This document shows, piece after piece, positions 52,182 through 60,785 of a stretch of 64,000 bases of DNA. The stretch is from Metabacillus idriensis. GTDB taxonomy: Bacteria; Bacillota; Bacilli; Bacillales; Bacillaceae. How positions within the stretch are numbered: position 1 is the first letter of the stretch; the number at the start of each line of letters is the position of its first letter. Below the pieces are notes generated by a model that saw only the letters and a program-made list of their open reading frames with translations, searched no databases and had not been told where the DNA came from. The position numbers were made by a program, and so were the translations under genes. Location of the stretch: contig NZ_WKKF01000013.1 in the NCBI RefSeq assembly GCF_009674765.1, positions 1-64,000 of the forward strand, given 5' to 3'.

Positions 52182-53561
52182 ATGACTGCTCAAGAACAAA
52201 TACAAGCTCTTCTCTTCAATCAAAGAGCCTACTTTTTAAGTGGAAACACTAGAAGTGTGCAAGGAAGATATGATCAGCTCGGCAAGCTTCGTCTAGCTAT
52301 AAAGAAAAAGGAACGTGCGATCATGGATGCATTGAACAAGGATTTAAACAAATCCGAGTTTGAAGCCTATTCAACCGAGATCGGCATACTTCTCGAGGAG
52401 ATTTCTTTCTCACAAAAGAATCTTAAAAAATGGGCTGCTCCTAAAAAGGTGAAAACAGCCATGACCCACATCGGTACAACTGGGAAAATTGTTCCGGAGC
52501 CTTTTGGAACAGCGCTTATTATTGCACCTTGGAATTATCCATTTCAGCTCGCAATATCTCCGCTTGTCGGCGCGATTGCCGCAGGAAACACAGCGGTTCT
52601 GAAACCATCTGAATTTGCACCGAATGTATCAAGTCTTCTGAAAGACCTTGTAGAAGAAATCTTTCCTTCAGAACTTGTCGCAGTGGTTGAAGGCGGTATT
52701 GAAACAAATCAACTGCTGCTAGACCAGAAATTCGATACGATTTTCTTTACAGGAAGTGTGCCCGTCGGAAAAATCGTGATGGAGGCAGCATCCAAGCACC
52801 TTACACCCGTCACATTGGAGCTTGGCGGAAAAAGCCCGTGTATTGTCCACAAAGATGCTGATTTGAAGCTCTCTGCAAAAAGAATTGCCTTCGGAAAGTT
52901 TACTAATGCGGGTCAAACCTGCATAGCACCAGACTATCTGCTTGTTCACAGTGACGTAAAGAAAGAATTTCTATCGCTGCTTCAAGCTGAAATCACGGAA
53001 ATGTTCAGTGAGAACCCGCTTTTGAATGAAAATTACAGCAGAATGATCAGTGAGAAGCACTTTGAACGTTTAACGGAATTTTTCTCAGACGGAAAAGCTA
53101 TTTTAGGCGGAACAGCCGATCGTAATTCTTTGAAAATTGCTCCAACGATTTTAGATGAGGTAAAGGCGGATGCAGCTGTTATGCAGGAAGAGATCTTCGG
53201 TCCGATTTTACCGGTTATGGAATATGCCGATTTAGATGAGGCCATTACCTTTATTCAAGCTCGCCCTAAACCACTTGCTCTCTACCTGTTTACTGCAAGT
53301 AAACAGACGGAACAGCAGATCATTGGACAGGTTTCCTTTGGCGGAGGATGTATAAACGATACGCTCATGCACATTGCAACCCCGCATCTTCCATTTGGGG
53401 GAGTAGGGGAAAGCGGTATGGGCAATTATCACGGCAAGTACAGCTTTGAAGCCTTTTCTCATTACAAAAGTGTTCTCCACCAAACAACAAAATTTGATTT
53501 CAGCTTCAGATATCCTAACGCAAAAAACGGACTGAAATTGATAAGAAGATTGCTTAAATAA
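52182..53561 (+). CDS. Aldehyde dehydrogenase, class 3-like (YwdH type)
   Basis: The 459-residue NAD(P)-dependent enzyme oxidises aldehydes to acids, probably long-chain or aromatic ones. Landmarks are IIAPWNYPFQLAISPLVGAIAAGNTAVLKPSE, FFTGSVPVGKIV, the catalytic glutamate in LELGGKSPCIV, the catalytic cysteine in NAGQTCIAPDY, and EEIFGPILPV. Its length matches the short class 3 family rather than the 490-residue betaine types. AGAGGTGG precedes the ATG. A terminator follows at 53563-53600. Confidence 0.92.
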   Translation: MTAQEQIQALLFNQRAYFLSGNTRSVQGRYDQLGKLRLAIKKKERAIMDALNKDLNKSEFEAYSTEIGILLEEISFSQKNLKKWAAPKKVKTAMTHIGTTGKIVPEPFGTALIIAPWNYPFQLAISPLVGAIAAGNTAVLKPSEFAPNVSSLLKDLVEEIFPSELVAVVEGGIETNQLLLDQKFDTIFFTGSVPVGKIVMEAASKHLTPVTLELGGKSPCIVHKDADLKLSAKRIAFGKFTNAGQTCIAPDYLLVHSDVKKEFLSLLQAEITEMFSENPLLNENYSRMISEKHFERLTEFFSDGKAILGGTADRNSLKIAPTILDEVKADAAVMQEEIFGPILPVMEYADLDEAITFIQARPKPLALYLFTASKQTEQQIIGQVSFGGGCINDTLMHIATPHLPFGGVGESGMGNYHGKYSFEAFSHYKSVLHQTTKFDFSFRYPNAKNGLKLIRRLLK

Positions 53562-53562
53562 A

Positions 53563-53600
53563 AGAAAGCAGCGGACTGCACAAGGTTCGCTGCTTTTTCA
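53563..53600 (+). terminator. Terminator of the aldehyde dehydrogenase gene
   Basis: AAGCAGCG-GACTGCACAAGGTT-CGCTGCTT stem with a T run. Confidence 0.75.
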
Positions 53601-53610
53601 GCGAAGAAAA

Positions 53611-53626
53611 AAGTGATTACTCACTT
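53611..53626. promoter_or_regulatory. Operator of the ABC-2 exporter, copy 1
   Basis: AAGTGATTACTCACTT, a dyad (AGTGA/TCACT) repeated 49 bp downstream. Confidence 0.7.
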
Positions 53627-53659
53627 TACAAAAGAATATACATAGCTTAAGGTATAAAT

Positions 53660-53675
53660 GAGTGATTACTCACTT
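53660..53675. promoter_or_regulatory. Operator of the ABC-2 exporter, copy 2
   Basis: GAGTGATTACTCACTT, 19 bp before the ATP-binding gene. Fifteen of 16 bases equal copy 1. Confidence 0.7.
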
Positions 53676-53694
53676 TTATTTAGGAGGTTTTCAT

Positions 53695-54420
53695 ATGAGT
53701 GAAAAGAGCATCGTACTCCAATCAGTTTCAAAATCATTCGGTAAAAAAGAAGTGATAAAAAATGTTTCATTTTCAGTAGGAAAAGGGGAAATCTTTGGCC
53801 TGCTGGGACCTTCAGGGTCAGGAAAAACAACGTTAATTAAAATGATAGTTGGCATTGATGAAGCAAGCACCGGGGAAGCAAGCGTGTTAGGGGTGAAAAT
53901 GCCGGACTTAAAATCTCTGAAAACGATCGGATTCATGGCACAGTCAGATGCTCTTTACGGAGAGCTTACCGGAAAAGAAAATATAGCTTTTTTCGCCGCT
54001 CTCAGCGGTCTAAAAGGAAAGAAGAAAAAAGAGAGAATTCAGTATGTGATGGATCTTGTTAACCTTTCTGAGCATGCGGCGAAACGGACAGGAGACTATT
54101 CAGGGGGAATGAAGCGCCGTCTGTCACTTGCGATTGCCATGCTTCATCAACCGCAGATCCTTGTTCTCGATGAGCCGACGGTGGGGATTGATCCAATCCT
54201 GCGCCAGTCGATTTGGGAGGAGCTTGAAAACATCAGGCGTACAGGAACGACGATTGTTGTGACAACGCATGTAATGGATGAGGCTGAAAAATGTGACAGG
54301 ATTGGCTTCATTCGGGAAGGAATCCTTATCGCTTCAGGAACTCCTGAACAATTGAAATCAGACTCTAAGTCAAACACCATTGAAGAGGCCTTTTTAGCTT
54401 ATGGAGGTGCAAAAGAATGA
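53695..54420 (+). CDS. ABC-2 type exporter, ATP-binding protein
   Basis: The 241-residue ATPase has Walker A GPSGSGKTT, Q-loop GFMAQSDALY, signature YSGGMKRRLS, Walker B ILVLDEPTVGID and the H-loop TTHVMDEAEKCDRIGFIREG of the DrrA/NodI group. It powers the membrane partner encoded next (4-bp overlap). TAGGAGG sets the ATG at 53695, not the frame start at 53662. Twin operators upstream show tight repression, perhaps by the TetR protein at 55616. Confidence 0.92.
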   Translation: MSEKSIVLQSVSKSFGKKEVIKNVSFSVGKGEIFGLLGPSGSGKTTLIKMIVGIDEASTGEASVLGVKMPDLKSLKTIGFMAQSDALYGELTGKENIAFFAALSGLKGKKKKERIQYVMDLVNLSEHAAKRTGDYSGGMKRRLSLAIAMLHQPQILVLDEPTVGIDPILRQSIWEELENIRRTGTTIVVTTHVMDEAEKCDRIGFIREGILIASGTPEQLKSDSKSNTIEEAFLAYGGAKE

Positions 54421-55430
54421 GAGTGCTTGCGATTGTGATACGGATCATTCAGCAATTTGTCCGGGATAAGCGAACGCTGGCGCTGATGCTTATTGCCCCG
54501 CTGTTTATCCTTACTTTAATGAACTTTATTTTTGACAGTGAGGCCTATTCACCTAAAATTGGCGTCCATGGAGCCCCGGAGCAATTGATGACTATTCTAG
54601 AGGAGAATGATAGCAAAGTCATAGAATACGATGAAAATGCACCTGGAAAATGGGTGAAAGCAGACAGTCTGGATGCTTTTGTTTCTTTTGATAAAGGGGA
54701 AACAGAGATTACATTAGAAGGCTCTGATCCGAGTGTAAGCCGGGCGGTGCTTGGTCTTATGCAAAAAGGTGTAAAACCGGATCAGCAAGCAGAGCCAGCT
54801 GTGACCTACCTGCACGGATCAAGTGATATGACATCCTTTGATAACATCGGTCCAATTCTTATCGGCGTATTTATCTTTTTCTTTGTTTTCCTGATTGCAG
54901 GTGTTTCTTTTCTGCGTGAAAGAACAAGCGGAACATTGGACCGGATTATGGCGACACCGCTTAAACGCTTTGAACTGGTTCTTGGGTATGTGATCGGATT
55001 TGGTATTTTTACTACATTTCAGGCCATTTTGATATCGGCATTTTCCATAAGTGTGCTGGACATGATGATGGAAGGACCTTATTTCTATGTTCTTCTTATT
55101 ACGTTTCTGCTTGCAATGACCTCTTTGACACTAGGCACCTTGCTGTCTACATTTGCAAATAACGAGCTGCAGATGTTTCAATTCATACCGCTTGTTATTG
55201 TGCCGCAAATTTTCTTTTCAGGTCTTTTTAAATTGGAAACGATGGCGGATTGGCTGCAGTCCATCAGTTATGCCATGCCGCTTAAATACGGTGCGGATGC
55301 TCTGCAGGGGATTATGATTAAAGGATATGGATGGGGCGATATTGCACAGGATGTCTATATTCTGCTTGGATTTTCCCTCGCTTTCCTGATTCTTAATATC
55401 TTCGCGCTGAAAAAGGTGAGGAGGCTGTAA
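54417..55430 (+). CDS. ABC-2 type exporter, membrane protein
   Basis: The 337-residue permease has one N-terminal helix (LALMLIAPLFILTLMNFIF), a 140-residue extracytoplasmic domain, and five C-terminal helices with the ABC-2 pattern (FLIAGVSFLRERTSGTLDRIMATPLKRFELVLGYVIGF). This pattern is common to drug, lantibiotic and lipopeptide exporters. It is co-translated with the ATPase (ATGA overlap). Confidence 0.9.
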   Translation: MRVLAIVIRIIQQFVRDKRTLALMLIAPLFILTLMNFIFDSEAYSPKIGVHGAPEQLMTILEENDSKVIEYDENAPGKWVKADSLDAFVSFDKGETEITLEGSDPSVSRAVLGLMQKGVKPDQQAEPAVTYLHGSSDMTSFDNIGPILIGVFIFFFVFLIAGVSFLRERTSGTLDRIMATPLKRFELVLGYVIGFGIFTTFQAILISAFSISVLDMMMEGPYFYVLLITFLLAMTSLTLGTLLSTFANNELQMFQFIPLVIVPQIFFSGLFKLETMADWLQSISYAMPLKYGADALQGIMIKGYGWGDIAQDVYILLGFSLAFLILNIFALKKVRRL

Positions 55431-55519
55431 TGCCGGTGTTCTCTTTTTCATTTAGGCTGTTTTCGCATAGGTTGTTGTTTTCGATTATAAATCTTGCCCG
55501 TTATTTTCCGCTGCAATCC

Positions 55520-55541
55520 ACTAAATGTTTTAACATTTAGT
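55520..55541. promoter_or_regulatory. 22-bp perfect palindrome upstream of tetR
   Basis: ACTAAATGTTT/AAACATTTAGT lies 75 bp before the TetR gene. It may be its autoregulatory operator. A promoter-like TTTACG...TATAAT pair follows at about 55556-55585. Confidence 0.6.
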
Positions 55542-55615
55542 CAAAAAACAACATGGTTTACGAATAGAGCCTTCATTTATAATAAGGACTATAGATAAAT
55601 GAGGAGTTTTAAAAA

Positions 55616-56272
55616 ATGAGCAATCAATTTTCCATTGAAGAGCTGCTTAAGCTTACAGATGAAGATGTCAAGATGAGTGAAAAACAAAAAAAGGTAGTGG
55701 AAGCTGCCATTGAAATATTTGCAGACAAAGGGTTTGCAGCGGCATCTACCAGTGAAATTGCTAAAAAAGCGGGAGTCGCAGAGGGTACGATTTTCCGTCA
55801 TTATCAAACGAAAAAAGACCTGCTGTTTTCGATTGTCATGCCGACCATAACAAAATTCATTGCCCCGTTTTTAGTGAGGAATTTTCTTCAGGATGTGACA
55901 AACCAGAATCATCAGGACCTTGAACAAATGCTGAGATTCATTCTTGAAAACCGCTATGAGTTTATCAAGAAAAATCATCCTGTGATCAAGATTTTACTTC
56001 AGGAAGTTTTTTTTCATGAAGAGTTCAGGGGGGAGCTCCGCAAGGTCGTTCTGGAACATGCAGTTGAGAAGCTGAAGCAGCTGATCAAGCACTTCCAGGA
56101 AAAAGGCGAGATGGTTGAAATGCCTCCTGAAACGGTTCTTCGAATGATTATCACCACCATTATGGGGTTCCTGATTGGAAGGTTCATCATCCTGCCGGAT
56201 CTGGACTGGGATGATGAAGCGGAAAAAGAATATACGATTCAGTTTCTTTTGCATGGATTGATGAAAGAGTAG
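55616..56272 (+). CDS. TetR/AcrR family regulator
   Basis: The 218-residue protein has an N-terminal helix-turn-helix (AAIEIFADKGFAAASTSEIAKKAGVAEGTIFRHYQTKKDLLFSIV) after a 25-residue leader, and a C-terminal ligand domain. It follows the ABC-2 exporter genes, so export-substrate sensing is plausible. Its own palindrome differs from the exporter's operators, which leaves the pairing open. GAGGAG precedes the ATG. Confidence 0.88.
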   Translation: MSNQFSIEELLKLTDEDVKMSEKQKKVVEAAIEIFADKGFAAASTSEIAKKAGVAEGTIFRHYQTKKDLLFSIVMPTITKFIAPFLVRNFLQDVTNQNHQDLEQMLRFILENRYEFIKKNHPVIKILLQEVFFHEEFRGELRKVVLEHAVEKLKQLIKHFQEKGEMVEMPPETVLRMIITTIMGFLIGRFIILPDLDWDDEAEKEYTIQFLLHGLMKE

Positions 56273-56306
56273 AAAACAGTGACCTTGATTGTGGGCACTG
56301 TTTTTA
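56272..56306 (+). terminator. Terminator of the tetR gene
   Basis: AAAACAGTGACC...GGGCACTGTTTTT stem-loop at the stop. Confidence 0.75.
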
Positions 56307-56513
56307 GCTCTTAGAATGGTTTTACCTAAAAAGGGCAATTTCTTGTTTTCAGGGTATCAAAGAGCGTCTATGAGTACATAAAATGGTCCAGATCCCGATT
56401 TAAGGGAATCAAATAGAAGTACGAGTACTCCGCGTCGTCCAAATCCAGCTTTGAAGGACATTAAAGCAAATCACAGACCATCAATACCCAGTTACATGAC
56501 TCAGGTTCCATAC

Positions 56514-56545
56514 AAAAAACAGTGCCCATAAGGACACTGTTTTTT
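56514..56545 (-). terminator. Terminator of the MetT-like gene
   Basis: AAAAAACAGTGCC-CATAA-GGACACTGTTTTTT, nearly perfect, reading from the minus strand. The interval 56310-56513 holds no gene. Confidence 0.8.
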
Positions 56546-56549
56546 GCAT

Positions 56550-57839
56550 TTAAGCTGCATTTCGTTTAAATCTAGGAAACTGGATCAAAATCGCCGCAAT
56601 TCCGCAGAGAGCAATCAGAATCGGATAGAACGAATACGGGAGGATGCTTGTCGGTGAGACAGAAGCGAATTCTGCTGCGGCAAGCATTTGTGCGCCGTAT
56701 GGAATCAATCCCTGAATGCTGCACGAGAAGATGTCCAGGAGACTTGCTGATTTTCGTTTATCAATTTCATACTTATCAGCCATATCTTTCGCAAGTGGGC
56801 CAGTTGCAATAATGGAAATCGTATTGTTCGCTGTTGCAAGATTTGTTGAACTTACAAGGCCTGCAATGGCAAATTCTGCGCCTTTTTTAGATGAAATACG
56901 CTTTGTCATTGATTCTAAAATAAAGTGGATGCCGCCATTTCTCTTGATCAGCTCAACCATGCCGCCAATTAAAAGCGAGAGAATGACGAGCTCAGCCATG
57001 CCCATGATGCCATCTGTTATTTTTTGCAGGAAGGCTGTCAATGTATAGGTGCCGTCCATCATGCCAATGACTCCGCCAATCACAATGCCGCCAGTTAAAA
57101 CCACGATCACGTTCATTCCAAGCAGTGCAGCTGTAAGAACACCGATATAAGGAAGCATTTTAATCCAGTTGAATTCACCAGGTGAAACAGGTGATTGTCC
57201 GCCGAGTGTCATCACGATTAAGACAACGCATGTGATGATGGCTGCAGGCAAAACAATAAAGAAGTTTGCTTTGAACTTGTCTTTCATTTCCGTTTGCTGT
57301 GTGCGGACAGCAGCGATTGTCGTATCAGAAATAAAGGATAAGTTATCTCCGAACATCGCTCCTCCAATGACAGCTGCCATAGCAAGAGCAACCGATACAT
57401 CAGCCTGTGCACTGATTCCTACTCCGATAGGAGCAAGAGCTGCAATCGTACCTGTTGACGTTCCCATCGCCAGGGAAATGAAAGCCCCAATGATAAATAA
57501 CCCAACAATCAAAAAGCTTTGCGGCAAAAAGGTAAGAGCAAGATTAACAGTTGATTCAACTGCACCCATTCCTTTGGCCACTTCTGAGAAAGCCCCAGCC
57601 AATATAAAAATAAACACCATGATCATTAAATCAGGATGACCTGCCCCTTTAGCAAAGCTCTCCACTTTTGAAGCGAATGTTTCTTTCCGATTCATCATAA
57701 GTGCAACGCCTGCTGCAATGATGATTGCTACTAGAATGGGCATTTTATAGAAGTCTCCGGTGATGATGCCGGAACCTACAAACAGACCGATAAATATGAG
57801 CAAGGGCAGAAGCGCCCAGCCTTTTCCTTTCGTTTCCAT
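56550..57839 (-). CDS. metT: NhaC-superfamily transporter under S-box control (MetT-like)
   Basis: The 429-residue membrane protein has about eleven helices of the Na+/H+ antiporter NhaC superfamily, with GTSTGTIAALAPIG, FGDNLSFISDTTIAAVRTQ and VSSTNLATANNTISIIATGP as landmarks. An S-box leader (SAM-I riboswitch) lies upstream, so it should be made when SAM is scarce. S-box-linked NhaC proteins have been predicted to be methionine transporters (MetT); that assignment is adopted here as the best inference. The ATG at 57839 follows AAAGGTGG. Confidence 0.82.
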   Translation of the reverse strand: METKGKGWALLPLLIFIGLFVGSGIITGDFYKMPILVAIIIAAGVALMMNRKETFASKVESFAKGAGHPDLMIMVFIFILAGAFSEVAKGMGAVESTVNLALTFLPQSFLIVGLFIIGAFISLAMGTSTGTIAALAPIGVGISAQADVSVALAMAAVIGGAMFGDNLSFISDTTIAAVRTQQTEMKDKFKANFFIVLPAAIITCVVLIVMTLGGQSPVSPGEFNWIKMLPYIGVLTAALLGMNVIVVLTGGIVIGGVIGMMDGTYTLTAFLQKITDGIMGMAELVILSLLIGGMVELIKRNGGIHFILESMTKRISSKKGAEFAIAGLVSSTNLATANNTISIIATGPLAKDMADKYEIDKRKSASLLDIFSCSIQGLIPYGAQMLAAAEFASVSPTSILPYSFYPILIALCGIAAILIQFPRFKRNAA

Positions 57840-57878
57840 GTGAACCACCTTTCATTTCGTAAGCTCTTTTAGCCTGCA

Positions 57879-57914
57879 TAAAAAAAGATCTCTTCTAAAA
57901 TAAGAAGAGACCTT
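57879..57914 (-). terminator. S-box terminator hairpin
   Basis: On the minus strand AAGGTCTCTTCTTA...TAGAAGAGATCTTTTTTT, 40 bp before the transporter gene. It is the expression platform of the riboswitch. Confidence 0.85.
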
Positions 57915-57933
57915 ATATCCGGAATGGAAATAA

Positions 57934-58044
57934 GCTCTTCTCATTTTTCAAGCACAGGGCTTGCTGGAATTGGCACAGCACTCGGAATTCCGAGTCCGCT
58001 GCCGAGGCATCACAGGGCCAGTCCCTCTGCCTCTCTTAATAAGA
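57934..58044 (-). ncRNA. S-box (SAM-I) riboswitch aptamer
   Basis: Reading the minus strand: CTTATTAAGAGAGGCAGAGG, then GACTGGCCCTGTGATGCCTCGG and CAGC, then GTGCCAATTCCAGCAAGC, then a P4 hairpin, ending AAAATGAGAAGAG. These are the S-box consensus blocks (the AGAGAGG/GAGAAGAG P1 pairing, GGCCC-kink-turn, and GTGCCAA-TTCC-GC junction). The P3 hairpin here is a perfect CTCGGAATTCCGAG. SAM binding should favour the downstream terminator. Confidence 0.93.
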
Positions 58045-58210
58045 AGATATATGTGTGTTTTTAAAAAAGTCCTTTCCTACATTAAGGGGTTATTGTGTAA
58101 AAGTCAAATGGTAGATTTAACAAATATTTTTTTCGAAATTGTTTGAATTTACCGTCATCAGTGGAATAAAATAAACTATATAGTCGGTTTTTAAGGAAGG
58201 CGGTGTAAAA

Positions 58211-58837
58211 GTGGCTCCAATCGTTTCAAATGAATATAAGGAGAAAAAGAAGCGCCATATCCTGGAAAGTGCCCTTAAGGCATTTGGCGAAAAAGGATTT
58301 CAGCTTGCAACAATAGACGATATTGTTGCTGAATCCGGTTTAAGCAAAGGGGCAATTTACAACTACTTTAAAAGTAAGGAGGAGATTTATCTTCAGCTGA
58401 TGCAAAAGAGGACAGAAGAGAATATCGCGAAGCTGAAAAACACCTTTCAAGAAAGCAGAAATTCAAAAGAAAAACTTCACCAGTTTTTCAATAACTACGC
58501 GGAAATTGAGCTATCTCAAAAGTGGCAGAGAATGATCGGTGTACACCTTGAATTCTGGATTCACTCAGGCAGGGACGAAGAGCTGAAGCAAGTCATGACA
58601 GACCGTTATGACAATGTCTATCAAGCTCTGCTCATTGAGATTATTGAAGAAGGCATCAGGCAGAATGAATTCAAAAAAGAGACTGACCCTTCACTGGTAT
58701 CTTCCATGGTGTGGGGAACCATAGATGGCATTTGCCTTCACTATTCAGTAATAGGCGGGAGTTACCCTTATCAAAAACAAATTCGTTCTTTAGAAGAAAT
58801 GGTCTTCATGTATATAGAAAAAGGGGGATCTTCATGA
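58211..58837 (+). CDS. TetR/AcrR family regulator
   Basis: The 208-residue protein has the N-terminal helix-turn-helix (ILESALKAFGEKGFQLATIDDIVAESGLSKGAIYNYFKSKEEIYLQLM) and a helical ligand domain. The start is a GTG after AAGGAAGG. It heads an operon with two acetyltransferase genes, the next overlapping by 4 bp. ACTATATAGT, a short palindrome at 58172, may be its operator. Confidence 0.87.
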   Translation: MAPIVSNEYKEKKKRHILESALKAFGEKGFQLATIDDIVAESGLSKGAIYNYFKSKEEIYLQLMQKRTEENIAKLKNTFQESRNSKEKLHQFFNNYAEIELSQKWQRMIGVHLEFWIHSGRDEELKQVMTDRYDNVYQALLIEIIEEGIRQNEFKKETDPSLVSSMVWGTIDGICLHYSVIGGSYPYQKQIRSLEEMVFMYIEKGGSS

Positions 58838-59388
58838 GTTTTTTACAAGGAGAAAATGTATATTTACGTCCTTTTAAAAAAGAAGACTTTGACATGATCT
58901 TTCATAATGTGCAGGACAAAGAGATTAGACGACTTACAGGGACACAAACGTTTTTTACAATGGGAAAAATAGAAAAGGCATATGAAAGCTTTGCACTCGA
59001 TAAAACACGAATGGATCTTGTGATTGCAATGAAGGAAACAGACGAGGCAATTGGAGATCTTGCATTACTTGATATTGATCTTTTAAACCGGAATGCAAGT
59101 ATCAGGATCGCCTTAAATGAAGAGAAGCATCGCGGGCGGGGCTTTGGCACAGAAGCGCTGAGATTAATCCTCCAGCATGGCTTTCATAACTTGGGGTTAT
59201 ACCGGGTTGGACTGAATGTTTATCACTACAATGAGAGAGCAAAACGCTCTTATGAGAAACTGGGATTTAAGCAGGAAGGCGTTATCCGGGGAGAACTTTT
59301 TTATGATGGTGATTTTCACGACAACATCTTAATGGGCGTTTTAGCTGATGAATTTTGGGAAGCTGATAAGAAAAGGGGTACGTTATGA
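58834..59388 (+). CDS. GNAT acetyltransferase, RimJ/RimL-like
   Basis: The 184-residue protein has the RimJ/L pattern: N-terminal VYLRPFKKEDF, ASIRIALNEEKHRGRGFGTEALRLIL with the acetyl-CoA loop RGRGFG, and NERAKRSYEKLGFKQEGVIRG. The ATG at 58834 overlaps the tetR stop. The longer frame starting at 58711 lies inside tetR and is not used. It may modify small polyamines or drugs. Confidence 0.87.
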   Translation: MSFLQGENVYLRPFKKEDFDMIFHNVQDKEIRRLTGTQTFFTMGKIEKAYESFALDKTRMDLVIAMKETDEAIGDLALLDIDLLNRNASIRIALNEEKHRGRGFGTEALRLILQHGFHNLGLYRVGLNVYHYNERAKRSYEKLGFKQEGVIRGELFYDGDFHDNILMGVLADEFWEADKKRGTL

Positions 59389-60263
59389 TCACCATTAAAA
59401 GATTGTCTCAATGTACGCTTGAAGAAGCTTTAACCGCATGGAATAAAGGTTTTGAGGGATATTATTTTGATATGACGCTGTCTCTTGAGAATTTTTTTAA
59501 TCGAATGGTGCTTGAAAACCTTTCGCCGGCATTATCTGTAGTTGCATTTCACGGCTCGAAGCCGGTTGGGCTTGTTTTGAATGGAATCAGAACCATTGAT
59601 GGCAAAAAAATTGCATGGAACGGCGGAACCGGTGTTGCTCCTGAATACCGAAGTAAAGGGGTCGGGGTCAAGCTGATGGAAGAGGTATTATCCCTTTATG
59701 AAAAAGAAAATGTAGACACTGCTACTCTTGAAGCCGTTTCTCATAATGATCGTGCGATTAAGCTTTATGAAAAAATGGGCTATAAGGTAGTAGACAGGAT
59801 TGCACACCTCGGACATTCAGCTCCGCTTAAGCTCGAAGAACCAAAAGGCGATTTCCGTGTTCAGGTTAAAAAGACGCGGGACGTACAAAATATCCCTTTT
59901 TATAACAAGCTGACGCCATGGCAGGTGCAGTGGCAAAACATCAGGGATGGTGAATCCATTCTTGCTGTAGACGAAAAGGGGGAAACCATCGGATTCGCTC
60001 TGTCAAAACGGAAATATGAGGATGACGGAACGCTATCTGGCATCCTTTTATTTCAATGTGAGGCACACCCTGAACATCAGGAGAAAGAAGCCCTTGTGCG
60101 CTCGCTGCTGCATGAAGCATTGGCATTCTCTAACACGGAAGAGATTCAAAGAACGGCTGTCAATCTATCTAAATCCAATCAGCTGGTCCTTGAAATCTTA
60201 GAAAAAGAGGGGTTCATTGAAAAAGCAGAACAGGTGTTTATGATCAAAGAGATGTCTGCATAG
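59385..60263 (+). CDS. Double-GNAT acetyltransferase
   Basis: The 292-residue protein has two GNAT domains. The first (about 1-150) carries VAPEYRSKGVGVKLMEEVLSL and NDRAIKLYEKMGYKVV. The second (about 155-292) is degenerate and has no clear acetyl-CoA loop. Overlap with the previous gene is 4 bp (ATGA), so it is third in the tetR operon. Substrate unknown. Confidence 0.84.
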   Translation: MITIKRLSQCTLEEALTAWNKGFEGYYFDMTLSLENFFNRMVLENLSPALSVVAFHGSKPVGLVLNGIRTIDGKKIAWNGGTGVAPEYRSKGVGVKLMEEVLSLYEKENVDTATLEAVSHNDRAIKLYEKMGYKVVDRIAHLGHSAPLKLEEPKGDFRVQVKKTRDVQNIPFYNKLTPWQVQWQNIRDGESILAVDEKGETIGFALSKRKYEDDGTLSGILLFQCEAHPEHQEKEALVRSLLHEALAFSNTEEIQRTAVNLSKSNQLVLEILEKEGFIEKAEQVFMIKEMSA

Positions 60264-60312
60264 AATCCATTCAATTACAAACCCTATGAAAAAGAAAGAA
60301 GGGATTGTAAAA

Positions 60313-60639
60313 ATGAAGAGATGGCTGAACATCTTGCTGATTTTCTGTTTGGCAGGAAGCAGTTTAACCGCGTTTTCTGTTCAAGCTCAAGCAGAAACCA
60401 AAGTGCTTTCCTATGAAGAGTACGGAAGAGTTGCGATGCGCAAGACTATGGAAAAATACCCTGATGCTCAAATCACAGACTATCTTCATGTAGGAAAAAA
60501 GAGAAAAACAACAACTTCGATTGAAACGTTCAAGCTTACACTGAAGGAAAAGGATAAAACGTTTCAAGTATTTGTTTTTGTTGAATATAATGAGAAAACC
60601 AAAAAAGTGGTTAAGGTTACATTTGAAAAGGCAGGTTAA
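60313..60639 (+). CDS. Secreted DUF3889-like small protein
   Basis: The 108-residue protein has a signal peptide (MKRWLNILLIFCLAGSSLTAFSVQAQA) and a small domain (YEEYGRVAMRKTMEKYPDAQITDYLHVGKK...FVFVEYNEKTKKVVKVTFEK) of the PepSY-like DUF3889 type. GAAGGG 9 bp upstream sets the ATG at 60313; a start at 60286 would add a charged stretch before the signal peptide. Function unknown. Confidence 0.78.
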   Translation: MKRWLNILLIFCLAGSSLTAFSVQAQAETKVLSYEEYGRVAMRKTMEKYPDAQITDYLHVGKKRKTTTSIETFKLTLKEKDKTFQVFVFVEYNEKTKKVVKVTFEKAG

Positions 60640-60640
60640 A

Positions 60641-60673
60641 ATTAGGCGGTCCCTCTAGGGGATTGCCTTTTTT
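60641..60673 (+). terminator. Terminator of the DUF3889-like gene
   Basis: AGGCGGTCCC-TCTAG-GGGATTGCCT stem with TTTTTT. Confidence 0.85.
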
Positions 60674-60704
60674 ATTTGGAATAAGTCCATTTTCAGGGTT
60701 TATA

Positions 60705-60754
60705 TTGACAATGTTTTACAATATGATATATAGTTAATTACATAAGTAACTAAC
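60705..60754 (+). promoter_or_regulatory. Promoter and GntR operator of the GntR-ABC operon
   Basis: TTGACA (60705-60710), 16 bp, TATATA (60727-60732). An inverted repeat of GTTA(A/G)TTAC with a 4-bp centre covers 60733-60754, just after the -10 box, where a bound repressor would block initiation. Confidence 0.72.
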
Positions 60755-60785
60755 CAATTAACAAATGAACCGAAAGAGGGGTCAT

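Noticed and set aside
56310-56513. Possible tandem repeats between two terminators
   Set aside because: Short similar words recur without a constant period.
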